Assembly: GCA_938074325.1 (NCBI GenBank)
Contig: CALJFZ010000015.1
Coordinates: 62,001-126,000, forward strand
Length of the DNA stretch: 64,000 bases
From: an uncultured Flavobacteriales bacterium
Lineage (GTDB): Bacteria; Bacteroidota; Bacteroidia; Flavobacteriales_D; Sanyastnellaceae
Reading direction: 5' to 3'
How positions within the stretch are numbered: position 1 is the first letter of the stretch; each line of letters opens with the position of its first letter. Below the pieces are notes generated by a model, which saw only the letters and a list, made by a program, of their open reading frames with translations, searched no databases and was not told the DNA's origin. Shown here piece after piece: positions 48,743 to 58,500 of this stretch. A program made the position numbers and the translations under genes.

Positions 48743-49777
48743 ATGCAAAACACCACCGCGCCACCGAGAGAGCACCTGCACGCGCTGCGCGGAGAAATGC
48801 GTGAGTTGATTCGGGCAGGGGGAGATTGGGAGGCGTTTGCTTTGAAGGTTTTTCGATTTCAGTGTTCGTACAACTTGGCCTACGGGGAATTTGTGCGGTT
48901 GCGTGGAATCGAGCCCGCCTCTGTTACGGATGTCGCTGACATTCCATTTTTGCCCGTGGAGATTTTCCAATCGCATTGGGTGTCCGTTTTGGAGGAAGGA
49001 GCGTCGGTGGATCGAATTTTTCAAAGCTCTGGAACAACAGGGCAGCGGCGTTCGCAGCATGCAGTCGATGACTTGGATTGGTACGATGAGGTCGCGTGGA
49101 CGGGCTTTGAGCGGTGCATGGATGCGTCGGTGAACCGCAAGATTCTCGCCTTGCTTCCCGGATACCGAGCGGAGTCTTCGCTGATTCACATGGTCCGGTC
49201 TTTCATGGATAAGTGCGGCCAGTCCGATTTGGATTCATGGTTTTTCATGGGAGAGGCCGATCAACTCCAAGCCAGATTGGACGAGCTCGCAAGCGAACCC
49301 GTCATGGTGATAGGAGTGACCCATGCCTTGTTGGCCTGGGCGGATGCGATGAAGGACCGAAACCGCCCCGTTCATCCCGACGTGGAGATCATCGAGACGG
49401 GCGGCATGAAGGGGCATGGACCGGAGCGCATTCGTGCGGAAGTGCATGCGGCTTTGCGGTCCCTGACACCATCCGGTCGGATTGGAAGCGAATACGGGAT
49501 GACAGAGCTCCTTTCCCAGGCTTGGTCGCAAGGGGAAGGGCGATTCGTTTCCCCGCCGTGGATGCAGGTGCGCTTGGGGGCGTTGAATGATCCGGGGCGG
49601 TGGGTGGAGCCCGGCCGTCAAGGACGGATCCACGTCGTGGATTTGGCTAACTTATCGAGTTGTGCTTTCCTCGCTACAAGCGACATCGGGCGTCAGCATC
49701 CAGACAACACATTTGAAGTGCTGGGGCGTTTCGACCACGCTGAAGTGCGCGGTTGCAACTTGCTGACGTTAGAATGA
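48743..49777 (+). CDS. Orphan LuxE-family acyl-protein synthetase-like enzyme
   Basis: A member of the LuxE group of adenylate-forming enzymes; in luminous bacteria LuxE activates fatty acid and passes it to reductase LuxC. Seen: PFLPVEIFQSHW, the phosphate loop FQSSGTTGQRRSQH, YRAESSLIHMVRSFM, IETGGMKGHGPERIRAE, SEYGMTELLSQAW and a C-terminal strand region with CAFLATSDIG. 344 residues, close to LuxE. There are no luxC, luxD or luciferase genes in the window, so its acyl acceptor is unknown; surface-polysaccharide or lipid acylation is only a guess. It ends 3 bases from the tyrS stop, converging with it. Confidence 0.85.
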   Translation: MQNTTAPPREHLHALRGEMRELIRAGGDWEAFALKVFRFQCSYNLAYGEFVRLRGIEPASVTDVADIPFLPVEIFQSHWVSVLEEGASVDRIFQSSGTTGQRRSQHAVDDLDWYDEVAWTGFERCMDASVNRKILALLPGYRAESSLIHMVRSFMDKCGQSDLDSWFFMGEADQLQARLDELASEPVMVIGVTHALLAWADAMKDRNRPVHPDVEIIETGGMKGHGPERIRAEVHAALRSLTPSGRIGSEYGMTELLSQAWSQGEGRFVSPPWMQVRLGALNDPGRWVEPGRQGRIHVVDLANLSSCAFLATSDIGRQHPDNTFEVLGRFDHAEVRGCNLLTLE

Positions 49778-49780
49778 AGG

Positions 49781-51052
49781 TTAGCCGCAGCTGACCAAAA
49801 AGTAGTTTTTCTTGCCGCGCTGGACCAAGACGTGCTTCCCGCCAATCAGGTCGGCGCCCGTGATTTGGGCGTCTTCTCCGACTTTCACTTTGTTGATGGA
49901 AATGGAGTTCTCTTTGAGCGCCCTGCGTGCTTCGCCTTTGGACCCAAGGAAACCGGTGTGTTCCGATAAGAAATCGATGATGGGGATTCCGCCTTCAATT
50001 TGATCCTTCGCCAAAGTCGCCTGCGGCACACCTTCGAATACGCTCAAGAATTCCGCTTCTGGCAAGGCCTCGATGGCCTCCTTACTGGACTTGCCAAACA
50101 GCAGGTTGGAGGCTGCAATCGCAGTTTCCAAATCAGCCTGGCTGTGGATGCGCTTGGTGATGTCTTCTGCCAGTGCTTTTTGGAGGATGCGGCGCCCAGG
50201 GTCTTGTGCGTGTTCTGCCTCGAGTGCTTCGATTTCTTCTTTTGGCTTCAAGGTGAAGATTCGGATGTATTTGGCGACATCTTCATCCGCTGCATTGATC
50301 CAATACTGGTAGAATTTGTAGGCCGATGTTTTCGCCTTGTCGATCCAGACGTTACCGCCTTCCGACTTGCCAAATTTGCTGCCGTCCGCCTTGGTGATGA
50401 GCGGTGCCGTGACAGCAAATGCTTGTCCTCCGCCCATGCGACGAACCAACTCGGTGCCTGTGGTGATGTTTCCCCACTGATCCGAACCTCCGAATTGCAC
50501 CATGCAATTTTCGTTCTTCCACAGGTGGTAGAAATCGTATCCCTGCACGAGTTGGTAGCTGAACTCAGTGAACGACATGCCGGTTTCCAACCTCTTCTTG
50601 ACGCTATCCTTTGAGGTCATGTAGTTCACCGTGATGTGCTTGCCGACATCGCGAATGAAATCCAAAAAGCCGAAATCCTTGAACCAATCGGCATTGTTCA
50701 CGACGCGTGCTGCGTGGTCTCCATCAAAGTCCAAAAACTGTTCGAGTTGGCCTTTTTGGCAAGCGAGGTTGTGCTGGATTCGGTCGATGTCCAAGAGCTG
50801 CCGTTCAGCGGTTTTTCCACTCGGGTCGCCGACCATTCCTGTGGCTCCTCCAACCAGCGCAATGGGGTTGTGTCCACAGCGTTGCCAGTGCACCAACATC
50901 ATCACCGGCACCAAGTTTCCAATGTGCAGGGAGTCGGCGGTGGGGTCGAATCCAACGTAGCCCGTGACATTGCCTTTTGCGAGCAATTCCTCCAACCCGG
51001 GCGTCATGTCATGCAACATGCCGCGCCACTTCAATTCACTGATAAAATCCAT
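49781..51052 (-). CDS. tyrS: Tyrosine--tRNA ligase
   Basis: Class I synthetase charging tRNA-Tyr. Seen: GFDPTADSLHIGNLVPVMM with the HIGH-type box, the KMSKS-type loop DGSKFGKSEGGN, GGSDQWGNITTG, and a C-terminal S4 domain (FLGSKGEARRALKENSISIN ... LVQRGKKNYFLV). I place the start at the ATG at 51052, which begins MDFISELKWRG as in other TyrRS; an in-frame TTG adds three residues. An exact TATCTTTG promoter box lies 6 bases upstream, so the message should be leaderless. It ends 3 bases from the convergent LuxE-family gene. Confidence 0.97.
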   Translation of the reverse strand: MDFISELKWRGMLHDMTPGLEELLAKGNVTGYVGFDPTADSLHIGNLVPVMMLVHWQRCGHNPIALVGGATGMVGDPSGKTAERQLLDIDRIQHNLACQKGQLEQFLDFDGDHAARVVNNADWFKDFGFLDFIRDVGKHITVNYMTSKDSVKKRLETGMSFTEFSYQLVQGYDFYHLWKNENCMVQFGGSDQWGNITTGTELVRRMGGGQAFAVTAPLITKADGSKFGKSEGGNVWIDKAKTSAYKFYQYWINAADEDVAKYIRIFTLKPKEEIEALEAEHAQDPGRRILQKALAEDITKRIHSQADLETAIAASNLLFGKSSKEAIEALPEAEFLSVFEGVPQATLAKDQIEGGIPIIDFLSEHTGFLGSKGEARRALKENSISINKVKVGEDAQITGADLIGGKHVLVQRGKKNYFLVSCG

Positions 51053-51058
51053 GGTCGA

Positions 51059-51066
51059 CAAAGATA
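51059..51066 (-). promoter_or_regulatory. Predicted -7 box for tyrS
   Basis: TATCTTTG on the minus strand, an exact TAnnTTTG match, in the short murF-tyrS gap and only 6 bases before the tyrS ATG. Confidence 0.55.
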
Positions 51067-51079
51067 GCCCCTTGCCGCG

Positions 51080-52417
51080 TTACAGCACCTCTACGAGCCC
51101 TTCTAGTGCAATGGAACGGGACCCTTTGAGTAGAATCTGTTTTCCAGTAAGCGGGGTGTCGGTGAAATGTGCCATTGCGCTTGGGGTGTCGGGAAATGGC
51201 TCCACGGCCGGTCGACCTTGAGCAGCGCGGAGAAAGCAAGGTCCAACGGAATAGGTGCGAAGCCCCAATTCGATGGCCAGATCCAGTATTTCTTCGTGTG
51301 CTGAAGCGGTAAAACTGCCCAATTCCGCCATATCCCCGAGGATGCACACGGCATCAGTGCTCAGCGCTGCATCGGAGGTCAGCTGTTTGAATGAATTCAA
51401 CGCGGCCTGCATGCTGCTTGGGTTGGCATTGTATGCGTCCAATAGCAGCCGGTTGTGCTCGGTGACCGTCCATTGGGATCGGTTGTTGGTAGGGGTGTAT
51501 TCGGCCACTGCCCTCGACGCTTCTGCCTCTGTTGCACCACAATGCAGACCAATCGCAATGGCTGTCATGATGTTTTCGCGGTTGTGGTTGCCGGGAATGT
51601 TGACTTCGATGGGGCCATGGTCCGCACCCGAGGGACCCGTCCATGCAAACGTGTGCTCACTCAGTGCGGAGGAAATGAATGGAGGATGACCCGCATCGCC
51701 ATAAAGGTGGCGTTTGAGGTCCACGGAGATGCCCATGAGTTTAGGGTGTGCCACGTGCACGAATACAGGGTCCTCGGGTCGTTCCCTGAGCATGTAGTCA
51801 AACAGTTCTCCCTTGCCTTTTAATATGCCCTCTTCGCCGCCAAATCCTTCCAGGTGAGCTCGTCCGATGTTGGTGATTACAGCAATGTTGGGCTCTGCAA
51901 TTTGGGCGAGCAATGCGATTTCCTTCTGGGCATTGGCTCCCATCTCAATGATGGCGACATCCGGCTCATTTCGTGCAGCGAGGAGCGTGAGGGGTACGCC
52001 GATGTGGTTGTTTAAATTGCCATGGGTCGCATGCACGTTTGAATATGCAGTCTCCAGCACGCACTTGATCAATTCCTTGGTGGTAGTTTTTCCGTTGCTG
52101 CCCGTCATGCCAATTACGGGACAGGTCCACTTTCGTCGATGCCACCGCGCCAACGATTGCAATGCATCCAATGCGTTCGGTACCAAAATGTACCGTTCCT
52201 CTCTTTCGGGTATGCATGCGTCTTCGTCGACGACGACTGCGCTGCATCCGGCCTGAAGTGCCTTCGCCGCGTAGAGGTTCCCATTGAAGTTCTCACCTTT
52301 CAGGGCAAAAAAGAGTTGACCGTTCGAGGCTGTCCGGGTATCCGTACTCACACCAGTGGACTTCTTAAAAGCCAATTGGATGCGTTGGAATTGAGGATCG
52401 TTTTCTTCGAGGAACAT
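51080..52417 (-). CDS. murF: UDP-N-acetylmuramoyl-tripeptide--D-alanyl-D-alanine ligase
   Basis: MurF adds D-Ala-D-Ala to complete the peptidoglycan precursor in the cytosol. Seen: STDTRTASNGQLFFALKGENFNG, the ATP loop GMTGSNGKTTTKELIK, AIIEMGANAQKEIALLA, IPGNHNRENIMTAIAIGL and LLDAYNANPSSMQAAL, all Mur ligase marks in order. The start is the ATG at 52417; an upstream ATG at 52450 lies within the terminator hairpin of gldJ. 445 residues. The gldJ-murF neighbourhood is also known in flavobacteria. Confidence 0.96.
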   Translation of the reverse strand: MFLEENDPQFQRIQLAFKKSTGVSTDTRTASNGQLFFALKGENFNGNLYAAKALQAGCSAVVVDEDACIPEREERYILVPNALDALQSLARWHRRKWTCPVIGMTGSNGKTTTKELIKCVLETAYSNVHATHGNLNNHIGVPLTLLAARNEPDVAIIEMGANAQKEIALLAQIAEPNIAVITNIGRAHLEGFGGEEGILKGKGELFDYMLRERPEDPVFVHVAHPKLMGISVDLKRHLYGDAGHPPFISSALSEHTFAWTGPSGADHGPIEVNIPGNHNRENIMTAIAIGLHCGATEAEASRAVAEYTPTNNRSQWTVTEHNRLLLDAYNANPSSMQAALNSFKQLTSDAALSTDAVCILGDMAELGSFTASAHEEILDLAIELGLRTYSVGPCFLRAAQGRPAVEPFPDTPSAMAHFTDTPLTGKQILLKGSRSIALEGLVEVL

Positions 52418-52447
52418 GCGGTGAAATTTCTCCGGGAAGTTCAGGAA

Positions 52448-52475
52448 CAAAAAAAGCCCTGCGTGGTGCAGGGCT
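52448..52475 (-). terminator. Intrinsic terminator between gldJ and murF
   Basis: On the minus strand: an 8-bp stem (AGCCCTGC / GCAGGGCT) with a 5-base loop, followed by TTTTTTT, 49 bases after the gldJ stop. It should cut most transcription from gldJ into murF. Confidence 0.9.
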
Positions 52476-52523
52476 CTTTGAAATTCAATAGAAGGTGTTC
52501 ATGACCTACAGGTCGAAAAGAAC

Positions 52524-54269
52524 TTAACGAGGACTGTTCAACGTTTGCGAGCCCATGCGGTCCATTGCACAACGGAACCCAATGGCTGCTGATGATTTGT
52601 CCTCATCCAAGTAGCGACGCGTACCGGGGCTGAGCCAGTAGCTACGGTCGTTCCATGCTCCGCCTTTGTAGACGCGAGATCGGTTGTTGATGAGGCTGGT
52701 AGAACCGTATCCGTACATCATTTCTCCCTTCTTGTCTGGGGCGTTGAACTCCGGATCGCTGTACTTGATGCTGGATTGGAAATCGCCGTCCAGATAATCG
52801 ATGTTATCCGCCTGGCGGTAGTTATCACGTCCAAGGCTTTCTTCAACGGTGACGTCGCGGTAACGCAGTTCACCTGGAGCGGCGTCTACGTTTCGGATGA
52901 ACAAGTCCAGAACATCAGCTGCGATGATTTCTTCGCTTTCCATCACGAGTTCCTTAGCCTCTGCAATTTGCTCTTGTCCTTCTTCCAATCGCTTTGCCTT
53001 GAGCTCAGCTTTCGCTGCGTCGATGGCGTTGAAGACATTAGCAACCAAATTTTGCTCTTCCTCGGTGAAGTTTTTCATGGCGGCCTTCTCGTAGGCTTTC
53101 AGGTCCGCTTCCAAGGCCGGAACATCGTAAACGACGAAGTCGTACTTATCTGCCAGCTCACCCTCGGCGTTGCGCTGGGCTGTTTGGTAAACATTTCCTC
53201 GGAAAGGTCGGAATTCCTCCGCGTCGACCGCATTGTAGGGGCGATAAACGTCCAGAACCCATTCGTTGACATTGCCGGACATGTTGTACAAGCCATAGTC
53301 ATTCGGGGCATATTCGTAGACGTTTGCGGTGGCGGCAGCTCCGTCGTTCAAGGATCCGGCTACCCCCATATAATCACCTCGTCCGCGAGAGAAATTGGCA
53401 TTCATACCGCCGTACTCGCGTGAGCGTGAGTTATCATTACGTGTGTAGTGCCCGTCCCATGGGTAGGTTCGCCGATCAGAGATCAGTTCAGCATAGCTAT
53501 TTCCGATGAGGCCGAGCGCTGCAAATTCCCATTCTGCCTCCGTAGGTAGACGGTAAGCAGGTTGGAACAAACCGTCGGTAAAGCGCACATTTCGCGCTCC
53601 CGACGAGCCTGGGCGCAAATCCGCAAGGCCCTCAGTTACAGTTTCAGGCGTGTATTGACCGTTGAGGTAGGCCTCAGTGGTGAAGAATTCCTCGTCTAAC
53701 TGCGCTTCTGGGTTGTGTGCGATCAATCCTTCTCTCACGAGTAATTGCTCGTTGACGCGATCGGTTCGCCACTTGCAGAAATCATTTGCTTGGTTCCAAG
53801 AAACACCTACCACAGGGTAATTCTGGTAAGCAGGGTGTCGTAAGTAGTAATTGACGTAAGGCTCGTTGTAAGCCAATTTTTCACGCCACACAAGGGTGTC
53901 AGGCAAAGCGCGTTGAACGACTTCGCGGTAGGAATCTCCGTAGACGCGGTTCAGCCAGTATAGATACTCAAGCCAAAAAGAATTGGTGACCTCCGTTTCG
54001 TCCATGTAGAACGATGGCACCGTGACACGGCGGGGAATGTTATCCCAATTCATGGTCAAGTCGTCTTCCACTTGGCCCATGGTGAAGGTTCCGCCTTCAA
54101 TGAAGACCAAACCTGGGGCGGTTTCTTGGCCAGCGTACGGGCGCTTTTCAAAGCCGCCGTTCATGGTGTCGTTGTAAGCCCATCCCGTTGCGCCAGAGCG
54201 TTCAGGAGTGCAGCCAGAGAAGACGAACGCAAAAGCGAACAGTCCTAGAGCGTAGAACTTCCAATTCAT
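52524..54269 (-). CDS. gldJ: Gliding motility / T9SS lipoprotein GldJ
   Basis: GldJ is an outer-membrane lipoprotein with an FGE-sulphatase-like fold required for gliding and for stability of the T9SS core component GldK and others. Seen: leader MNWKFYALGLFAFAFVFSGC with lipobox, LVFIEGGTFTMGQ, VPSFYMDETEVTNSFWLEYL, YPVVGVSWNQANDFCKWR, YRLPTEAEWEFAALG and GFRCAMDRMG at the end, the sulphatase-modifying-factor fold. A helical segment rich in Lys, Glu and Ala (about residues 380-470) is inserted before the last third. 581 residues, near the length of known GldJ and longer than GldK. The position next to porU-porV and murF supports GldJ. The start is the ATG at 54269. Confidence 0.9.
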   Translation of the reverse strand: MNWKFYALGLFAFAFVFSGCTPERSGATGWAYNDTMNGGFEKRPYAGQETAPGLVFIEGGTFTMGQVEDDLTMNWDNIPRRVTVPSFYMDETEVTNSFWLEYLYWLNRVYGDSYREVVQRALPDTLVWREKLAYNEPYVNYYLRHPAYQNYPVVGVSWNQANDFCKWRTDRVNEQLLVREGLIAHNPEAQLDEEFFTTEAYLNGQYTPETVTEGLADLRPGSSGARNVRFTDGLFQPAYRLPTEAEWEFAALGLIGNSYAELISDRRTYPWDGHYTRNDNSRSREYGGMNANFSRGRGDYMGVAGSLNDGAAATANVYEYAPNDYGLYNMSGNVNEWVLDVYRPYNAVDAEEFRPFRGNVYQTAQRNAEGELADKYDFVVYDVPALEADLKAYEKAAMKNFTEEEQNLVANVFNAIDAAKAELKAKRLEEGQEQIAEAKELVMESEEIIAADVLDLFIRNVDAAPGELRYRDVTVEESLGRDNYRQADNIDYLDGDFQSSIKYSDPEFNAPDKKGEMMYGYGSTSLINNRSRVYKGGAWNDRSYWLSPGTRRYLDEDKSSAAIGFRCAMDRMGSQTLNSPR

Positions 54270-54338
54270 GGTGTTATTGGTTCGTGTGGGTTTCATGCAG
54301 ATTGTAGGGGTGCGACCGGTTAAATCGCTTTAATTCAA

Positions 54339-55337
54339 CTAGAAGGACGGGCAATTTATTGTTCGGAACTTCGAACGTTTGCCACGGCAGTCAAATTGAA
54401 TGGTCATGCTAATTTCATGCGCTCCTCCGGTTGCAGGAGTCAACTCCGATACAGTCAGGTCGTAGCTGTAGCCGAACTGGACCACGTCGGATTTGATGCC
54501 CAACGTAACGATGAAGGCATCGCGGTACTCCGTGAACATGATGCCACGGTACCAGATACCGCCCACAAGTGGTCCTTTGTTTACGTAAAGCCCGAGGTTG
54601 AGCTGCTGGAATTCACCCTGGCGACGGTAGAACACATTCGGAGAAATCGTGGATTCGATGCCCGTGACCGAGCGCTGCAATGGGAGAATGGCTCCTGCGT
54701 GGAACGTGTACTTCATAGGCAGTCGGCTGGTACCCACGACCAGTGATTCATTGGGTTCGTTCAAGTGATGCACAGCTGCTCCGAAATAGTATTTGTCGGT
54801 GAAGCCGAGAATTCCCGTGCTGAAGTCAACTGCTTGAACCATTCCTCCGCGTGGGATGTCCTGCGTCTCGTAGATGAAACCGCGACGGGGGTCAATCATG
54901 TCCCCGAAGGTGAGGCGACCCCAATCCAACGCCTTCTGCATGTAGGTTACCTGCATGGCTGCCTTCACGGACAACTTGCGTGTAACCGCTTGCTGGTAGC
55001 TGTATATGCCGCTGGCAGTGGTCGTGCTCAGCGTGCCACGTCCGGCTTGGTCATTCATCACGATGAATCCCAAACCACCCGAGAGCGTCTCAACATGTTG
55101 GTCATATGCCGCGGCGGTGGTCACGAATGAACCGCTCATCGCGGGCCACTGATTGCGGTATGACATTGTCAATCGCGGGCAGCGGGCAGACCCGGCAAAT
55201 GCGGGGTTGAGGTACAGTGGATTGGCGAAATACTGCGTAAACTCTGGGTCTTGAGCGGTTGCAGTATTGCCGGTCCACGATACGAAAGCAGCGGTCAAAA
55301 TGAGGGCTGCAGCGGGGATTGCTAGGAGGTGCTTCAT
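54339..55337 (-). CDS. PorP/SprF-family T9SS outer-membrane protein
   Basis: PorP/SprF proteins are outer-membrane barrels that work with T9SS, often in handling one large surface substrate each. Seen: signal peptide (MKHLLAIPAAALILTAAF ... ATAQ), DPEFTQYFANPLYLNPAFAGS, the family opening, SYRNQWPAMSGSFVT, GGLGFIVMNDQAGRGTLSTT, and many barrel strands to VQFGYSYDLTVSELTPATGGAHEISM and the terminal ...CPSF. 332 residues, typical. It lies between gldJ (69 bases) and the divergent porU. The start is the ATG at 55337; a TATTCTTG stretch 19 bases upstream is a weak promoter candidate. Confidence 0.9.
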   Translation of the reverse strand: MKHLLAIPAAALILTAAFVSWTGNTATAQDPEFTQYFANPLYLNPAFAGSARCPRLTMSYRNQWPAMSGSFVTTAAAYDQHVETLSGGLGFIVMNDQAGRGTLSTTTASGIYSYQQAVTRKLSVKAAMQVTYMQKALDWGRLTFGDMIDPRRGFIYETQDIPRGGMVQAVDFSTGILGFTDKYYFGAAVHHLNEPNESLVVGTSRLPMKYTFHAGAILPLQRSVTGIESTISPNVFYRRQGEFQQLNLGLYVNKGPLVGGIWYRGIMFTEYRDAFIVTLGIKSDVVQFGYSYDLTVSELTPATGGAHEISMTIQFDCRGKRSKFRTINCPSF

Positions 55338-55505
55338 AAAGATGATTCCCAATGAATTTACAAGAATAAGAAAAAATCGAATGCCACTCTCAAATTCCCG
55401 CTGAGGGAAACAATCGAGATGCCATACTAATTGTAGTTAACGAGCGTTTTGGCCTTTGCGTTGCATTTCCTTTTTTCACCAACTTCGCTCCTCTATTTCA
55501 CTCGG

Positions 55506-58500
55506 ATGATGCGTTTACCAATTTTCGTGTTTTTCATCTCGGTTTTGCTGAGTCTTTTTTTGCCGAAATCCCTCTATTCGCAGGGGGGTCAAGTGGTGGA
55601 AGGAGAGGTGGAAATTGCTTGGTTGGAAAAAGACGCGGCGCCCGTGGGTGAATGGACGCCACGCATGGGTTTTTGGCTAGATGAAATTCCATGGGGTGTG
55701 TACGAGCAGGATTGGCCTGAGGGATGGAGTTCGGGTCAGATCCTCATGGACGAAGAGCAGTGGTCAGAAATCCCTGCTGCAACACTCACTTCACGACAGC
55801 GTCAACTTTTGGCGACATCTGAAGACCAAGGTTATTGGCAAACCGATCGCATTGCAGGTGGAGCCCAGTGGATTGGTCCATTGCTTCGGTGGAATGCGGC
55901 GAAAGAAGCACATGAAAAGCTAGATGTTTTGAATTTCGCGTTTGGTCAAGGGTATGGGCCTGCTGTTGGTGCATACAGTCAAGCTCAGCGCGTGCGAAAT
56001 TGGCCTGAATCGCATCCGCTGAATGAAGGGGAGATTTTGCGGCTTTCCATCCCCAATTCAGGGATTTATAAAATAGACCGCGACTGGATGATTTCGGCCG
56101 GATTTGATCCCGACACCCTGGATCCGAGAAAGGTTCAGTTGTACGGCAATGGGGGTGAATTGCTGCCCATGGACAACACCGAAGATCGCCCTTTGGGACT
56201 GCGCACTGTAGCCGTTGAATTTGAAGGCAGCGAGGACGGGAGTTGGGATGCTGGGGATGCCTTGGTTTTTTGGGGACAAGGACCAAATACCCTTGCATGG
56301 GATAACGGCTCAAACACATGGGAACACCTTCGGCATCCCTACGAGGACCAGTCTTGGTACTTCCTAGCAGTGGATCGCGAGGACGAGCTCGGTCGCATAC
56401 AGATTGCATCTCAGCCTGCTTCAGCGGCCGATACGTTGGTTACCCAATACGTCAATGTGCAATTCCACGAACAAGAATTGGAAAGTCCCAATCGCTCAGG
56501 CCGAGAGTGGTTTGGGGAGTCGTTTGGTACGGTGAATCAGCGTGCGTTCAATTTTTTCGTTCCACACCCAACCAACGCACCGGGGACCTTGTCCGCTCGA
56601 TTTGCTGCGCAGTCCATGGGGGCACCGAGCGTGTTTGAGATGTCGTGCGGAGAGACGTCGTTCAGCGCCTCGCCATCCTACACGAGTTCCACTTCCACGA
56701 GTAACGTCGCAAACCTCGCCAGCGGAGCGACTTCAGGGGCACTTGTGGGAGCCTCGAGTGTCAATGATCCCAATGCATTTGCATCGGTTTCCGTAGCATT
56801 CAATCCCGGTGTGAACGATGCCATCGGTTGGTTGGACTATCTGCTGCTCGAGCAGCCATGCTACCTCACCTACAGCGGTTCGCCATTGGATTTTACCCAG
56901 CCAGGGTTAGGTTCAGGTATTGCAGAATATGCGTTGGCTGATGCGCCAGCTGATTTGAAGGTTTGGGACATTGGAGATGCCTCGCAACCTCTGGCTCTGG
57001 ATTGGACAGCTGACAACGGATCGGCGCATTGGAAGGCTGCGACAGACTCTACGCAGTCATTTGTCGCTTTCACCACCACTTCGCTGCCCGAACCTTCTTA
57101 CAAGGGACGTGTCCAGCCTTCCAATCTGCACAGCGTCGAACAAGCAGACCTCGTCATCGTCACGCGCCCGGTGTTTATGGCAGCGGCAGAACGCCTCGCT
57201 GCACTGCACGCCGATGACGGGTTGAACGTGCTCTTAACCACGCAGCGTGCCGTTTTCGATGAATTTTCCAGTGGCAGCGTAGACCCCACTGCCGTCAAAA
57301 TGCTGATGATGATGTTGAGGGATAAGGCCATTGAAGGCGGTTGGGAGGCTCCGAAATACCTTCAATTATTTGGTGACGGTACGTTTGCTAACCGCGTGAG
57401 CCTCGAGTCCACTCCATACGTGATTACCTACCAAAGCGAGAATTCAGTAAGTCCGACCGGGAGTTATGTCAGCGATGATTACTTCGGTTTCTTGGAAGAC
57501 CAGTATGGAGAGGGCATCGGCGATAAGCTCGCCATCGGGGTGGGTCGAATCGTCTGTGAAACGGAAACGGAAGCCAGCGCCATGGTCGACAAGATTGAAG
57601 CGTACATGCGCCACCCGAGCCCTACCGTTCCAGAAGGGGGGTGCTTGGACGAATCCAGTGCAGACGATGGGACATGGCGGAACCGCATCTGCTTTGTTTC
57701 GGACGACATGGACGGAAATGGAGGGCCAACTGAAATTGAGCACATGGTCAATTCTGATGAGCATGCCAACAAATTGGCACAAAATCATCCGGAATACGAC
57801 GTGACCAAAATCTACCTCGATGCCTATCCGCAAGAATCCACCCCGGGCGGAGAACGTTATCCGGATGCCCAGCTGGCCATTGACCGGCAGGTGCAAGACG
57901 GAGCGTTGATTGTGAATTACATCGGCCACGGTGGGGAACGCGGCTGGTCCCATGAGCGCATCTTGAACACCACCACCATTCAGAATTGGGAAAATCTAGC
58001 TCGGATGCCTCTGTTCATGACGGCGACTTGCGAGTTGGCGCGGTTTGACGATCCTGATGTGGAATCGGCCGGGGAGATGATGGTGCGCAATCCAAATGGA
58101 GGTGCCATTGCGATGCTCACTACAACGCGGGTCGTTTTCAGCGGGTCGAATCAGCAATTGAACCGAGCGTTTTATGAGATTGCCTTGCAGGATACGGGGT
58201 CCACGCGACTGCGGTTGGGTGACATTGCACGCGTAACCAAAAACGACCCCCAGGTTTCGAATAGCAGCAACAAACGCAATTTCTCGTTGCTCGGTGATCC
58301 AGCGCTGGCCTTGAATTATCCTGAGCACTGTGTTGAGTTCACGTCTGTACCCGATACGTTGAAAGCGCTCGACCTCGCTTCGGTCGCGGGGCATGTTGCT
58401 GCTTCGAACGGGGATACGTTGCATGATTTCAACGGCATTGTGCATGTCCAATTGTTTGACAAGCGGTCACAGATAACCACGTTGAACAACGACGGTGCGC

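Noticed and set aside
48677-49189. Upstream extension of the small lipoprotein across the LuxE-family gene
   Set aside because: The added residues lie antisense to a well-supported gene, and the lipoprotein leader begins at 48676.
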